In this document: piece after piece, positions 16,531-25,324 of the stretch
Position numbering within the stretch: the stretch's first letter is position 1
Layout: the number at the start of each line of letters is the position of its first letter
NCBI RefSeq assembly: GCF_021049285.1
Contig: NZ_CP088017.1
Span: forward strand, 1,499,380-1,563,379
Length of the DNA stretch: 64,000 nucleotides
Reading direction: 5' to 3'
Origin: Ruania halotolerans
GTDB taxonomy: Bacteria > Actinomycetota > Actinomycetes > Actinomycetales > Beutenbergiaceae
Notes under the pieces: generated by a model
Seen by the model: only the letters and a program-made list of their open reading frames with translations
What the model was told of the DNA's origin: nothing
Databases searched by the model: none
Translations under genes and position numbers: made by a program

Positions 16531-17019
16531 CTAGGTTCGCGCGATCGGCGCGAACTGCCCCCGCGTCACCCGAGCGAGATCCTGCGGCGACAGGGAGAGG
16601 TCGAATCCGCGACGCCCCCCGGAGACGTACATGCGCTCGAGCGGCTCAGCGCAGGCATCGATCACGGTGGGCAGCGCGGTGCGCTGTCCGATGGGGGAGA
16701 TGCCGCCGGTGACGTATCCGCTGGATCGCTGCGCAGCGGCTGGCTCGGCCATGGTGGCCTTCTTGTGCCCGAGCGCCTGGGCGAACGCCTTGAGATCGAG
16801 CGTGGCGGCCACCGGGAGGACCGCCACCGCGAGGCCCTGACCGCGTAGCCCGTCCACGCGGGTCACGAGCGTCTTGAACACCACCTCCGGCTCTACGTCG
16901 AGCGCAGCGGCTGCCTCGAGCCCGTAGCTGAGCTCACTCGCCGGGTCATGCTCATACGGGTGGCTGCCATAGCGGATACCAGCACGATCCAGCGCGGTGG
17001 TCGCGGGCGTGGTCACCAT
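16531..17019 (-). CDS. ybaK: YbaK/EbsC-family Cys-tRNA(Pro) deacylase
   Basis: A 162-residue member of the YbaK/ProX editing-domain family, which hydrolyses cysteine mischarged on tRNA(Pro). The conserved block VFKTLVTRVDG, the lysine in LGHKKATM and the GGISPIGQ motif are all present, and the length matches stand-alone YbaK. The ATG at 17019 shares a base with the stop of the upstream gene (TGATG), giving translational coupling. A TTG at 17022 is an unlikely alternative. It ends at a hairpin facing the sugar locus. Confidence 0.9.
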   Translation of the reverse strand: MVTTPATTALDRAGIRYGSHPYEHDPASELSYGLEAAAALDVEPEVVFKTLVTRVDGLRGQGLAVAVLPVAATLDLKAFAQALGHKKATMAEPAAAQRSSGYVTGGISPIGQRTALPTVIDACAEPLERMYVSGGRRGFDLSLSPQDLARVTRGQFAPIART

Positions 17020-18107
17020 CAACTGGCCTCCACCGTGACGGTGACGTTCGTGGCATCTTCAGACCATTCGGTCACGAGCAGCACTACGGTGCCGGCGGGA
17101 AACTGGGTCTCGAGCAACGGGTCCCGGTCATCATTCTGCGGATCCCTGTCGTCATTGGAACGCACCCGCCCGTCGGAGGCGATGGTGACCAGCACGGGAT
17201 CGTTGCCGTCGGAGTCGCGCACGTCCACTGCGTACGCGCCATCCGCGGGGAGGTCGATCGACCCTGCCCAGTACCCGCTCGCCGGCACCGAGGCAGCCGT
17301 CGGCAGCTCGAGTTCGACGTCCTCGACCACTGGCGTGGCCCCCACCGTGAACCCACTCCGTTCACCGTCCAGCTCGGTCACGATCACCGTGTACTCGCCC
17401 CCCTCGAGTTCAGCGGTGACCAGCGGGTCCAGAGAGCTTCCGCCGAGCCCTTCCGTGAGTTCGCGGCCGCGGTCGTCACCACCGGCCACTTCGGCGCCGG
17501 AGGAATCCTGCACGCTCACCTCGAGATCTTCACCGCTATCGGTCCGTACGTCGAGCAACAGCACTGTCGCCTCCGACAACGAGAGCGTGCCCTCCCATCG
17601 ACCGTCCTCCTCCACGAGTGCATCGATCGTGTCGGTGAGAGTCACGGTTCCCGTGGTGACCGAACCGGTGCCGGAGCCTCCGGTCGATCCGCCTGACGGA
17701 TCCGGATCGTCGCCCCTCATCCCGGACACCACCCACCAGCCGATCCCCGCCACCAGCAGCACGGCCAGCACCACCAGCGACGCGACAGCAGCCACACCAC
17801 CCGGGGTGTTCCGCACCCCCGCGCCGAACACCTTGGTGCCCGAATCGTCCTTCCCCTCGGCCGGGGTGCCCCACGCGGAGGACGTCGACCACGCACCCGG
17901 CGTGCCCGGCGCCACCATCACATCGGGGCGTTGATGGGTGACCTCGGCCAGGTAGGGATAGTCCTCGTGCGCCGTCTCCGGACCGCTCGGCTCTTCCTGC
18001 GCGGGCAGCGCCGGGGCGTAGTAATCGGTCCAGGAATCCCCGTCCCAATAGCGTTGCTGGTTCTCCCCGGTGGGGTCCGGGTACCAGCCCGCCGCCTGAT
18101 CGCTCAC
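17019..18107 (-). CDS. DUF2510-domain single-pass membrane protein
   Basis: A 362-residue protein of unknown function. The N-terminus is a DUF2510 domain (AAGWYPDPTGENQQRYWDG, residues 5-30), a short actinobacterial module usually found at the cytoplasmic face of membrane proteins. A proline/acid-rich linker leads to one membrane span near 95-120 (ASLVVLAVLLVAGIGWWVV). The outer part, residues 135-362, is very acidic and Thr/Ser/Gly-rich, with repeated segments of the type SG-W-GS-DLPADGAYAVDVRDSDG that look like pre-peptidase-C-type beta domains. No catalytic motif is seen. It has no ribosome site, but a -10 box sits 6 bases before the GTG. Co-translated with ybaK. Confidence 0.75.
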   Translation of the reverse strand: MSDQAAGWYPDPTGENQQRYWDGDSWTDYYAPALPAQEEPSGPETAHEDYPYLAEVTHQRPDVMVAPGTPGAWSTSSAWGTPAEGKDDSGTKVFGAGVRNTPGGVAAVASLVVLAVLLVAGIGWWVVSGMRGDDPDPSGGSTGGSGTGSVTTGTVTLTDTIDALVEEDGRWEGTLSLSEATVLLLDVRTDSGEDLEVSVQDSSGAEVAGGDDRGRELTEGLGGSSLDPLVTAELEGGEYTVIVTELDGERSGFTVGATPVVEDVELELPTAASVPASGYWAGSIDLPADGAYAVDVRDSDGNDPVLVTIASDGRVRSNDDRDPQNDDRDPLLETQFPAGTVVLLVTEWSEDATNVTVTVEAS

Positions 18108-18113
18108 CGGTTC

Positions 18114-18119
18114 ATCGTA
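18114..18119 (-). promoter_or_regulatory. -10 element of a leaderless promoter
   Basis: Reading the minus strand, TACGAT is followed by six bases (GAACCG) and the GTG start of the DUF2510 gene at 18107. No ribosome site lies between. Fits a leaderless transcript. Confidence 0.5.
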
Positions 18120-18173
18120 CGGGCGCAGGTCACTGCGCGGATTGCCGCGGGGTGGGGAGCGCGCACCATCGCC

Positions 18174-20729
18174 TCACCCCTGAGCGGTGGCTGGTCCCAG
18201 GTCAAGGTCGGTCAGCATCACGCGACCCGCCTCGGCGCTCGCGGCCAGGTCCACGCGTGCCCGGAGCCGCCAGTCCCGGTCGCCCTCTGGGTCATCCAGA
18301 ACCTGCTCCACCTGCCACTCCTGTTCCGCGACGGTGATCCGCACCATCGATCCAGCGCGCGCCTGTGGCCCGATGCCCAGGTGGTCGTACTCGTCCCAGT
18401 AGCCGTCCATCGCCTCAGCCCACCGCTGCGAAGTCCAGCCGATCGCGCCGTCCATTGCTCCGAGAGCGTCGTAGGCCTCCCGGGCGGCCAGTTCCACCCG
18501 ATGGAAGACGGCGTTGCGTACCAGTGCCCGGAACGTGCGCGGGTTCGCGGTGATCGGGGCATCAGGTCCCGGACCGAATCGAGCTTCCTCGTCCTCGGCG
18601 CCGGTCTGGTCGGTTTCCCTTCCCAGTTCGTGCGCCGGCGGCATTCCTTGCTGCAGCGCCTCCCATTCGGCCAGCAGAGACGAGTCCACCTGTCGCACGG
18701 CCGAACCGAGCCACTCAATCAGCGCGGCGAGTTCCTCGGTCCGCATCGACGCGGGCACCACCTGGCGAAGCGCCTTGTAGGCGTCGGTGAGATAGCGCAA
18801 CACCACGCCCTCGCTGCGGGCCAGCTGGTACCGGGAGATCAGCTCGGAGAACGTCATCGCGTGCTCGACCATGTCTCGCACCACGGACTTGGGTTTGAGT
18901 TCGTAATCGTCCACCCACGGATTGGTGGTTCGGAACTCGGCCAGGGCCGCCGTCAGCAACTCGGCCAGCGGGCGTGGATAGGTGACCTCATCGAGGGCAT
19001 CCATCCGGTCGGTGTAATCCATCCCCTCGGCCTTCATGGCCGCCACCGCTTCGCCGCGCGCGGCCTTCTCCTGGGCGATGACGACCGGTCGCGGATCCTC
19101 CAGAGTCGCCTCGATCACCGAGACCACGTCGAGTGCGAAGTCCGGGTGGTCCTGGTCGAGCAACTCCAGGGCGGCGAGCGCGAAGGGGGAGAGCGGTGCG
19201 TTCAGCGCGAAATCGTCCGGTACCTCACCGACGAGGCGGATAGTCGGGCCATCGCCGTCCCGATCCACTACCCGCTCGACGAGCCCGGCCTGACGCAGCG
19301 TGCGATAGATGGAGATTGCTCGGCGCACGTGCAGGTTGCGATCTGTCGGTGCGTCGTGGTTCTCCGTGAGCAGTCGCCGCATCGCGGCCAGCGGGTCGCC
19401 CTCGCGCGCCAGGACCCCGAGCACCATCGCGTGGGACACCGCGAACTGGGAGGTGAGCGGCTCTGGGTCGGCGTCCCGCAATCGTTCGAAGGTCTTGTCG
19501 GTCCAGTTCACCACCCCGGCGGGGGCCTTCTTGCGCACGATCTTGCGCTTCTTCTTGACGTCGTCGCCGGCCTTGGTGAGCGCCTTCGCGTTCTCGATCA
19601 CGTGCTCGGGTGCCTGCACGATCACCTCGCCGACGGTGTCGAAGCCCGCCCGTCCGGCCCGACCGGCGATCTGGTGCATCTCCCGGGCGCTCAGATGCCG
19701 GGCGCGGACCCCGTCGAACTTGGTGAGCCCGGTGAGTACTACGGTGCGGATCGGCACGTTGATGCCGACGCCGAGGGTGTCGGTGCCGCAGATCACCGGC
19801 AACAGTCCCGACTGGGCGAGTCGTTCGACCAGGCGCCGGTACCGGGGCAGCATCCCGGCGTGGTGCACACCGATGCCGCTGCGCAGTAGCCGGGAGAGGG
19901 TGGATCCGAACCCCTTGGCGAAGCTCACGTCGCCGAGGGCCGCCGCAATGCGTTCTTTCTGTGCCTTCGATGCGACCGAGACGGAGGTCAGCGCCTGTGC
20001 CTGTGCGACGGCGGCTGCCTGGGTGAAGTGCACCAGGTAGGCGGGCGTGCGGTGGGTGCCGAGGAGCTCGGTGATCAGTTCGTTCAACGGCTCGATGGAG
20101 TACGTGAACGTCAACGGCACCGGGCGCTCGGTATTCGCGATCACCGCAACCGGCGAACCCGTCCGGCGGGTGAGATCTTCGGCGAAGTAGCTCACGTCCC
20201 CCAAGGTGGCGCTCATCAGCAGGAACTGAGCGCCGGTGAGCTCTAGGAGCGGCACCTGCCACGCCCAGCCGCGCTGCGGGTCGGCGTAGAAGTGGAACTC
20301 GTCCATCACCACTTGGCCGGCATCGGTGTTGTCCCCGGCTCGTAGCGCACGGTTGGCCAGGATCTCGGCCGTGCAGCACAGGATCGGGGCATCGGAGTTG
20401 ATGGCGGAGTCCCCGGTGACCATGCCCACCTGATCGGCACCGAAGATCTCCACCAGGTCGAAGAACTTCTCACTGACCAGCGCCTTCAGGGGGGCGGTGT
20501 AGACAGTGCGCACGCCGCGGGCCAGAGCTACGTAGTGGGCAGCAACGGCAATCAGCGACTTCCCGGACCCGGTGGGCGTGGAGCAGATCACGTGCGCGCC
20601 GGTAACCAGTTCCAGCAGCGCCTCCTCCTGGTGCGGATAGAGGCTCAACCCGCGGTCTTCGGCCCACGCAGTAAAGGTCTCGACGAGCGCGTCATCATCG
20701 GTCGGGTCCGCGGGCAGGGTAAGAGTCAT
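18174..20729 (-). CDS. Ski2-like DEAD/DEAH-box helicase with DUF3516
   Basis: An 851-residue superfamily 2 RNA/DNA helicase. Domain 1 (about 1-215) has the Q-like LYPHQEEALLEL, Walker A STPTGSGKS, the DEFH Walker B box and SATLGD. Domain 2 (220-400) has the VHHAGMLPRYRR, GTDTLGVGINVPIRTV and QIAGRAGRAG motifs. The C-terminal half carries the DUF3516-type helical region found in actinobacterial members. The ATG at 20729 is preferred over an upstream GTG because a GACAAT -10-like box ends 7 bases before it. Probable role: RNA or DNA unwinding in turnover or repair; the actual substrate is not known. It is monocistronic and divergent from the amidotransferase gene. Confidence 0.88.
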   Translation of the reverse strand: MTLTLPADPTDDDALVETFTAWAEDRGLSLYPHQEEALLELVTGAHVICSTPTGSGKSLIAVAAHYVALARGVRTVYTAPLKALVSEKFFDLVEIFGADQVGMVTGDSAINSDAPILCCTAEILANRALRAGDNTDAGQVVMDEFHFYADPQRGWAWQVPLLELTGAQFLLMSATLGDVSYFAEDLTRRTGSPVAVIANTERPVPLTFTYSIEPLNELITELLGTHRTPAYLVHFTQAAAVAQAQALTSVSVASKAQKERIAAALGDVSFAKGFGSTLSRLLRSGIGVHHAGMLPRYRRLVERLAQSGLLPVICGTDTLGVGINVPIRTVVLTGLTKFDGVRARHLSAREMHQIAGRAGRAGFDTVGEVIVQAPEHVIENAKALTKAGDDVKKKRKIVRKKAPAGVVNWTDKTFERLRDADPEPLTSQFAVSHAMVLGVLAREGDPLAAMRRLLTENHDAPTDRNLHVRRAISIYRTLRQAGLVERVVDRDGDGPTIRLVGEVPDDFALNAPLSPFALAALELLDQDHPDFALDVVSVIEATLEDPRPVVIAQEKAARGEAVAAMKAEGMDYTDRMDALDEVTYPRPLAELLTAALAEFRTTNPWVDDYELKPKSVVRDMVEHAMTFSELISRYQLARSEGVVLRYLTDAYKALRQVVPASMRTEELAALIEWLGSAVRQVDSSLLAEWEALQQGMPPAHELGRETDQTGAEDEEARFGPGPDAPITANPRTFRALVRNAVFHRVELAAREAYDALGAMDGAIGWTSQRWAEAMDGYWDEYDHLGIGPQARAGSMVRITVAEQEWQVEQVLDDPEGDRDWRLRARVDLAASAEAGRVMLTDLDLGPATAQG

Positions 20730-20935
20730 TGAGCTGATTGTCTCAGCCGGTCCCACTGCGCCGGTCCCGCAGCGTCGTCCAGTCGACGCCGTCGCCCCTC
20801 AGCCGGGCCGAATATTCGACCCATAGGTGGCTTGCACCATCACTATCGGACCCATCGCGGCTCGAGATGTCCAGGTGCTGAACGCCGGGCCTGAGGCGAG
20901 CACTGCAGCGGGGTGTATGCGAGAGACTACTGTTC

Positions 20936-21727
20936 GTGATCCGTCCGCTGTGCTTCCTCGCCTCCCGCTCGGAGGACGTGGCCGCCGATGCCGAGTATGC
21001 GAGTGTGCTCGAGCACACCGGGCTGAGTGAGTCCGAGCTGGTACGGGTGCGCCTCGATCGCGGTGACCACGTCGGTGAGCTCACCCAGTACTCGGGAGTG
21101 ATCCTGGGCGGTAGCCCCTTCACGGTGACCACGCCCGAGCTTGCCAAGTCGCCTGTGCAGCGGGCCGTGGAAGCAACACTGCTGGACGTCCTCAACACTG
21201 TCACCCGCCACCAGGTGCCCTTCCTTGGCCTGTGTTACGGCGTCGGGATCGTGGGCACCTGGGCGGGCGGCCAGGTGGACCGCACTTACGCGGAGGACAC
21301 CGACGCCGTCGAGATCGCCCTCACCCAGGCGGCTCGGACGGATCCGTTGCTGGCGGACATGCCGGGCCGCTTCACTGCCTACGTCGGTCACAAGGAGGCA
21401 TGTTCGGCCACCCCACCGGGCGCCGTCGTGCTGGCCACGTCGGCGGCGTGCCCGGTGCAGATGTACCGCTTCGGTCCGGGCCAGTACGTCACCCAGTTCC
21501 ACCCGGAGATGGACGCAGACGCCGTCCGGTTGCGGATCGAGGTGTACGCAGACGCCGGGTATTTCGCTCCGGACGCTGTGGCCGAGGTGATCGCGCGTAC
21601 CGCCCGTGCGGACGTCTCTGCCGCGCACCGGGTGCTCAGCGCATTTGCCGCCCTGTGCGTGAGCGCCGATTCAGCGGTGGGCGGCGAGGATCTCGCTAGT
21701 GAGACGCGGCCACAGTTGCCCGTGTAG
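20936..21727 (+). CDS. Class I glutamine amidotransferase-like protein
   Basis: A 263-residue GATase1-fold protein resembling the glutaminase part of GMP synthase. The nucleophile elbow is GLCYGVGI and the His-Glu pair is in QFHPEMD, so the Cys-His-Glu triad is complete. No synthase domain is attached, so the ammonia acceptor is unknown; related stand-alone proteins act on gamma-glutamyl compounds. The GTG at 20936 has no ribosome site. Its last 57 bases overlap, antiparallel, the end of the serine-hydrolase gene on the other strand, so no terminator can lie between the two. Confidence 0.85.
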   Translation: MIRPLCFLASRSEDVAADAEYASVLEHTGLSESELVRVRLDRGDHVGELTQYSGVILGGSPFTVTTPELAKSPVQRAVEATLLDVLNTVTRHQVPFLGLCYGVGIVGTWAGGQVDRTYAEDTDAVEIALTQAARTDPLLADMPGRFTAYVGHKEACSATPPGAVVLATSAACPVQMYRFGPGQYVTQFHPEMDADAVRLRIEVYADAGYFAPDAVAEVIARTARADVSAAHRVLSAFAALCVSADSAVGGEDLASETRPQLPV

Positions 21728-22489
21728 GTCGGCGCTGAACGGCTTCTCGCCGAGGAAGGCAGCGACCAGGTGAGCGTCGGGGTCCACCCAGACGAAGCTC
21801 CCGGACTGCCCGAAGTGGCCGAATGTGGCCGGGTTCGCCTCCGCGGGCGTCCAATGCGGCGACTTCTCGCCCCGGATCTCGTAGCCGAGACCCCAGTCGT
21901 TGCGTGCCTGGTTCCCGAACCCGGGCAGTACCCCGCTCAATCCCTCGAAATGCACGCTGCGGGCGATCCGGGCGAGTTCGGGGTCAATCAGGGTCGGGGT
22001 CAGCATTTCGAGTCCCAGTGCGAGCACGTCCAGGGTGCTGCCGGACGCTGCGTGTGCGGCGCTGCCCTGGAACTCCACACTGCTCATCTCCAGCGGCTCC
22101 AGCACCACATCGCGGGTCCACACGGGAAAGTCGGTGCCCACGGCAGCCGAGACGTGGCCAGCGAGTGTCTCGAACCCGACGTTCGAGTACACGCGGCGTT
22201 GCCCGGGACGCTGCACCGGTCCACCGTCCTCGACCGGCAATCCGGAGGCATGTGCGAGCAGGTGCCGCACCGTTGCGCCTTCTGGGCCGGCGGGGGAGTC
22301 CAGGCCCACGTACCCGCGATCGATAGCGATCAAGGTCGCCAACGCCGTCAGGGGCTTCGTCACGGACTTCCAATCTCGGACGGCCTCGGTATCGCCGTCG
22401 AGACTGAGGATCTTGTGGCGGGTGGAGACCGCGAGGGCCACAGGGAAGTCGAATGCGTCCAGAGTGGAGTAGGTGCTCACCCGGGCCAC
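21671..22489 (-). CDS. Serine hydrolase of the beta-lactamase/DD-peptidase superfamily
   Basis: A 272-residue class C-like hydrolase. The SxxK motif is SVTK, the YxN motif is YSN in RRVYSNVGFE, and the third motif is HFGQSG (HxG). LLAHASGLP is the usual family block. No signal peptide is visible, so it is probably a cytoplasmic esterase or peptidase rather than a cell-wall enzyme. The GTG at 22489 is the first possible start. It lies downstream of hemA on the same strand with 37 bases between, so it may share that transcript. Its 3' end overlaps the convergent amidotransferase gene by 57 bases. Confidence 0.85.
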   Translation of the reverse strand: MARVSTYSTLDAFDFPVALAVSTRHKILSLDGDTEAVRDWKSVTKPLTALATLIAIDRGYVGLDSPAGPEGATVRHLLAHASGLPVEDGGPVQRPGQRRVYSNVGFETLAGHVSAAVGTDFPVWTRDVVLEPLEMSSVEFQGSAAHAASGSTLDVLALGLEMLTPTLIDPELARIARSVHFEGLSGVLPGFGNQARNDWGLGYEIRGEKSPHWTPAEANPATFGHFGQSGSFVWVDPDAHLVAAFLGEKPFSADLHGQLWPRLTSEILAAHR

Positions 22490-22526
22490 ACTGCCAGACT
22501 CCGCACGGTGCGGCGCACCTGGGCGG

Positions 22527-23819
22527 TCAGGGGAGGGCGACGGTGCCCGACTGGCTCGCCTGCGGCGGTTCGCCGTCGGCAGCTACCTCGATCCCGTACA
22601 GCGTGCGCATCGCCGCGACCACCTCACCCAGGCGCCCGCCGGCCGCAGCCTCCCGGGCTCGTGTGGTCGGGGTGTGGATCAGCACGCTGGCGAAATGCCG
22701 CAGTGCGCGCTCGGTCTCATCGTCCTCATCCCCGCGGGCGCGCGCTCGGGCGAGCTCAGCCTCCAACACCTGCTCTACGTGAGTGCGGTAGGCCACGATC
22801 GCCGGGGCGGCGGAATCCTCGGCGCTGCGTTGCTCGAAGTCCTTCGCTGCCTGGTCCACCAGATCGAAGGCTTCGGCGCTCGCATTCAGTTCCTGCACGG
22901 GCGCATGCAGACTGATCGTCTCCAGGTCGAGCAGGTCGACACCACCGTGGTGCGCCACGTCCTTGTCGACGTTCGCGGGCAGGCCGAGGTCGATCACCAG
23001 CAACGAGTGGCCAGGGTCCCGCCCAGCGGCGCTGAGATCGGCGGTGCTGAGAGCGACCACGTTCGTGGAGGTGATGACCAGGTCCGCTGCTGCGAGCGAC
23101 GCGGCGCGATTCTCGTGACTGATCGGCTGGACGCCGTCCCGGACGGCGAAGCGGCGCTCCCGTCCGGACGGGGAGGCCACGTCCACCACGCCCACGCCCC
23201 GATCCCGCAGCGCCGCGAGGGTGGTGCGGGCGTATGCGCCAGTGCCGATGATCAGCACCTTCGTCTGCGACCACGACGGCAGCCGCGTCTCGGCCAGGTC
23301 GAGGGCCAGGCGCACCATGGACCGGCCGGCAGCGTTGATCTTCGTGGTGTTCTTCACACCGCGCGAGGTCGCCGAGGCCATCTGGAAGAGCCGCTCCAAA
23401 GAGGCTGTGGTGGTCCCCGCTTTGCGGGCGTCGGCCAGGGACCGGCGCACCTGGCCCGCGATCTCGTCTTCGCCGAGCACCACGGAGTCCAGCCCGCTCG
23501 CCACGGCGAACAGGTGTGCCGCCACCCGGCTGGCCTTCATCATGCGCGTGCGGGGGCGCAGTTCAGGTTCGGTCAGTCCTGCATTGGCGGCGATGCGCTC
23601 GAGTGCTCGATCAAGGACGTCCTGCGCCGCGGTGTCCGAATCGGCCTCGACGTCGAGATAGGACTCATACCGGTTGCACGTGGCCACGACGACGGCGCCG
23701 CGCACCTCCGGATCGGTCAGATGCGTGGCAGCTCCGCCGTGACCGGAGGAGAGTCGTTCGAGGAGCGAGAAGTCAGCCGTGCGGTGACTGGCGCTCACGC
23801 AGACAAGCACGCCAACCAT
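22527..23819 (-). CDS. hemA: Glutamyl-tRNA reductase
   Basis: A 430-residue enzyme that reduces glutamyl-tRNA(Glu) to glutamate-1-semialdehyde with NADPH, the first committed step of C5 heme synthesis. The catalytic Cys48 is in VATCNRYE; SGLDSVVLGEDEI, the NADPH-binding VLIIGTGAYA and the C-terminal dimerisation helix are all present. It stands apart from the main heme operon (27752 on), on the other strand. With hemL at 35118 and gltX at 63073, every protein needed to make 5-aminolevulinate from glutamate is encoded in the window. The ATG at 23819 has no obvious ribosome site. No regulatory site could be recognised upstream. Confidence 0.95.
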   Translation of the reverse strand: MVGVLVCVSASHRTADFSLLERLSSGHGGAATHLTDPEVRGAVVVATCNRYESYLDVEADSDTAAQDVLDRALERIAANAGLTEPELRPRTRMMKASRVAAHLFAVASGLDSVVLGEDEIAGQVRRSLADARKAGTTTASLERLFQMASATSRGVKNTTKINAAGRSMVRLALDLAETRLPSWSQTKVLIIGTGAYARTTLAALRDRGVGVVDVASPSGRERRFAVRDGVQPISHENRAASLAAADLVITSTNVVALSTADLSAAGRDPGHSLLVIDLGLPANVDKDVAHHGGVDLLDLETISLHAPVQELNASAEAFDLVDQAAKDFEQRSAEDSAAPAIVAYRTHVEQVLEAELARARARGDEDDETERALRHFASVLIHTPTTRAREAAAGGRLGEVVAAMRTLYGIEVAADGEPPQASQSGTVALP

Positions 23820-23976
23820 CGTAAGTGCGGCTCGTGGGCGAGGATCGGACGGGCTGTCAGTTCCCGAGGGTTGGACGCTTGCCGAGCGCGTGATCGCGCG
23901 GTTTGATCGAGAACCGAGTGCCCCGGGATGTGGCCGAGGCCACCCTCGGAGTTCGCTGCGCGCGGGCCGAACGCGG

Positions 23977-24417
23977 TCAGTCGGCCAAGTTGCGGGCGGC
24001 GATGACCTTCGTCGGTGTCACGCGGACCAGTAGCTCACCCGGCACCCCATTGCGGTCACCGAACTCCTGTGCCCGATCGGGACCCATGTACCGGGACGCG
24101 ATCCGGGTGGCCCAGGTGTGCACCTGGGTGAGATCGTCGATCAGCTCCACCGTGCCTTCAATGCTCACGAAGTTGAACGGCGGGACATCGTCGTGGAAGG
24201 TCAACGCCACCTGCCCTGTGCGCGCCAGGGATCGTCCCTTCACAGTGTCGGCGCCGGTGTTGAACACGATCGCATCTGCCTCGTCGTCGAAGTCCACCCA
24301 GACGGGTGCCACATGCGGGCGCCCGTCCTTGCGGGTGGTGGCGACGGCGACAGTGCGGGCGGGCGTTGCGCGGATGAACGCCTGAATCTCGTCGTCCGTC
24401 ATAGGTGCGTAACTCAT
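23977..24417 (-). CDS. PPOX-fold flavin/F420-binding protein
   Basis: A 146-residue split-beta-barrel protein of the pyridoxamine-phosphate-oxidase superfamily. The start TVAVATTRKDGRPHVAPVWVDFD is the typical actinobacterial PPOX class block, and length fits the small F420/FMN-dependent group. Which cofactor it binds cannot be decided from sequence. In actinobacteria such proteins are often F420H2-dependent reductases of unsaturated compounds, and some bind heme or biliverdin, which is suggestive beside hemA but unproven. Stand-alone gene; the gap to hemA (157 bases) holds only a weak nested hairpin (23914-23949). Confidence 0.82.
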   Translation of the reverse strand: MSYAPMTDDEIQAFIRATPARTVAVATTRKDGRPHVAPVWVDFDDEADAIVFNTGADTVKGRSLARTGQVALTFHDDVPPFNFVSIEGTVELIDDLTQVHTWATRIASRYMGPDRAQEFGDRNGVPGELLVRVTPTKVIAARNLAD

Positions 24418-24495
24418 CCCGGTCCAACCCGGCCGAGCGGGCAGGTATTCCCCGGACGGGCCAGGGTGCCTGATGATCTGATGACGGTTTCCCTA

Positions 24496-25218
24496 TTAGC
24501 CGATGACGGCGGCCGCCAGCTCCACAGGGTGACTTACCATGCCCATATGGCCGCCGGGGACCTGCTGAACCGGCGCTGTGGTGCCAAGACGGTCGGCAGC
24601 GATGCGCGCAACGAACGCGGGCGGGAACAGGCGGTCCTGGGCGAAGGCGAGAACCGTCGTCGGCGTGCTGGGCCAGCGTGCGCCGGGCCAGGGTTGAGTG
24701 AAGGCTGCGTCGGCTTGGTCGCGTTCCCAGGCGGTGGCCGCCTCGCGCTGATCGGCGGTTAAGCCGTTGTAGAAGAGGTCGCTGATGCCGAGGGGGAGGT
24801 CTAAGCCGGCTGCCTCGGCGGCTTCCCGGTGGGCTGCGTCCTGATCGGTGGCGGCCCACCAGTCGGCGCCGGACTCCCCGGGCGCGGGGATCATCGGACT
24901 GATCAGGGTGAGGCGATGCACGGGAAGCCGGTCCGGCACCAGTCCGGCGGTGAACGCCCCGAACGAATGGGCCACGAGGTGGATGTCGCGCCCGTGGGCA
25001 GCGAGGTCACCTTGGATGGCGTGCACGACGGCGCTCGCGTAGTCCTCGAGGTGGGCTCGCTCGTCCGTGCATGGAAGGTCGACGGCGGTACTCGAGCGGC
25101 CGTGGGAGGTGAGGGCGGTCCCGAGTGCGCCCCAGTAGTCGGCATCGCAGCCGGCTCCGGGGATGAGGACGAAATGGGCTGGGTCGTGGTATCCCGCGGC
25201 GGGCGGTGGAGTGACCAT
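24496..25218 (-). CDS. Alpha/beta hydrolase
   Basis: A 240-residue alpha/beta-hydrolase-fold protein. The oxyanion region is VLIPGAGCDADYW, the nucleophile elbow is VAHSFGAF, an acid is in LAFAQDRLF and the final histidine in PGGHMGM. The fold is that of salicylate/methyl-ester esterases and haloalkane-type hydrolases, but the natural ester is unknown. The ATG at 25218 is chosen because the protein similarity begins there; a TAGGCT box ends 5 bases upstream, so it may be leaderless. Divergent from the DUF222/HNH gene. Confidence 0.82.
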   Translation of the reverse strand: MVTPPPAAGYHDPAHFVLIPGAGCDADYWGALGTALTSHGRSSTAVDLPCTDERAHLEDYASAVVHAIQGDLAAHGRDIHLVAHSFGAFTAGLVPDRLPVHRLTLISPMIPAPGESGADWWAATDQDAAHREAAEAAGLDLPLGISDLFYNGLTADQREAATAWERDQADAAFTQPWPGARWPSTPTTVLAFAQDRLFPPAFVARIAADRLGTTAPVQQVPGGHMGMVSHPVELAAAVIG

Positions 25219-25324
25219 GGTGCAGCCTATTCGACGCCGGTCGCCTGGGCATCGATCGCCATCGGATCCGTTCGCTGACCTGGGTAAACGGGGCAATGTC
25301 GGTGGTCGCTGGGATGATCTAGAC

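Noticed and set aside
17931-19889. Long plus-strand open frame (about 650 codons) across the helicase gene
   Set aside because: It is the mirror of the minus-strand helicase, whose domains are unmistakable. Its product is His/Arg/Pro-rich with no recognisable fold, typical of GC-rich shadow frames.
23914-23949. Nested hairpin between hemA and the PPOX-fold gene
   Set aside because: The inner stem would need a 2-base loop and the outer stem has 5 pairs; it lies before hemA and after nothing that needs termination on the minus strand.
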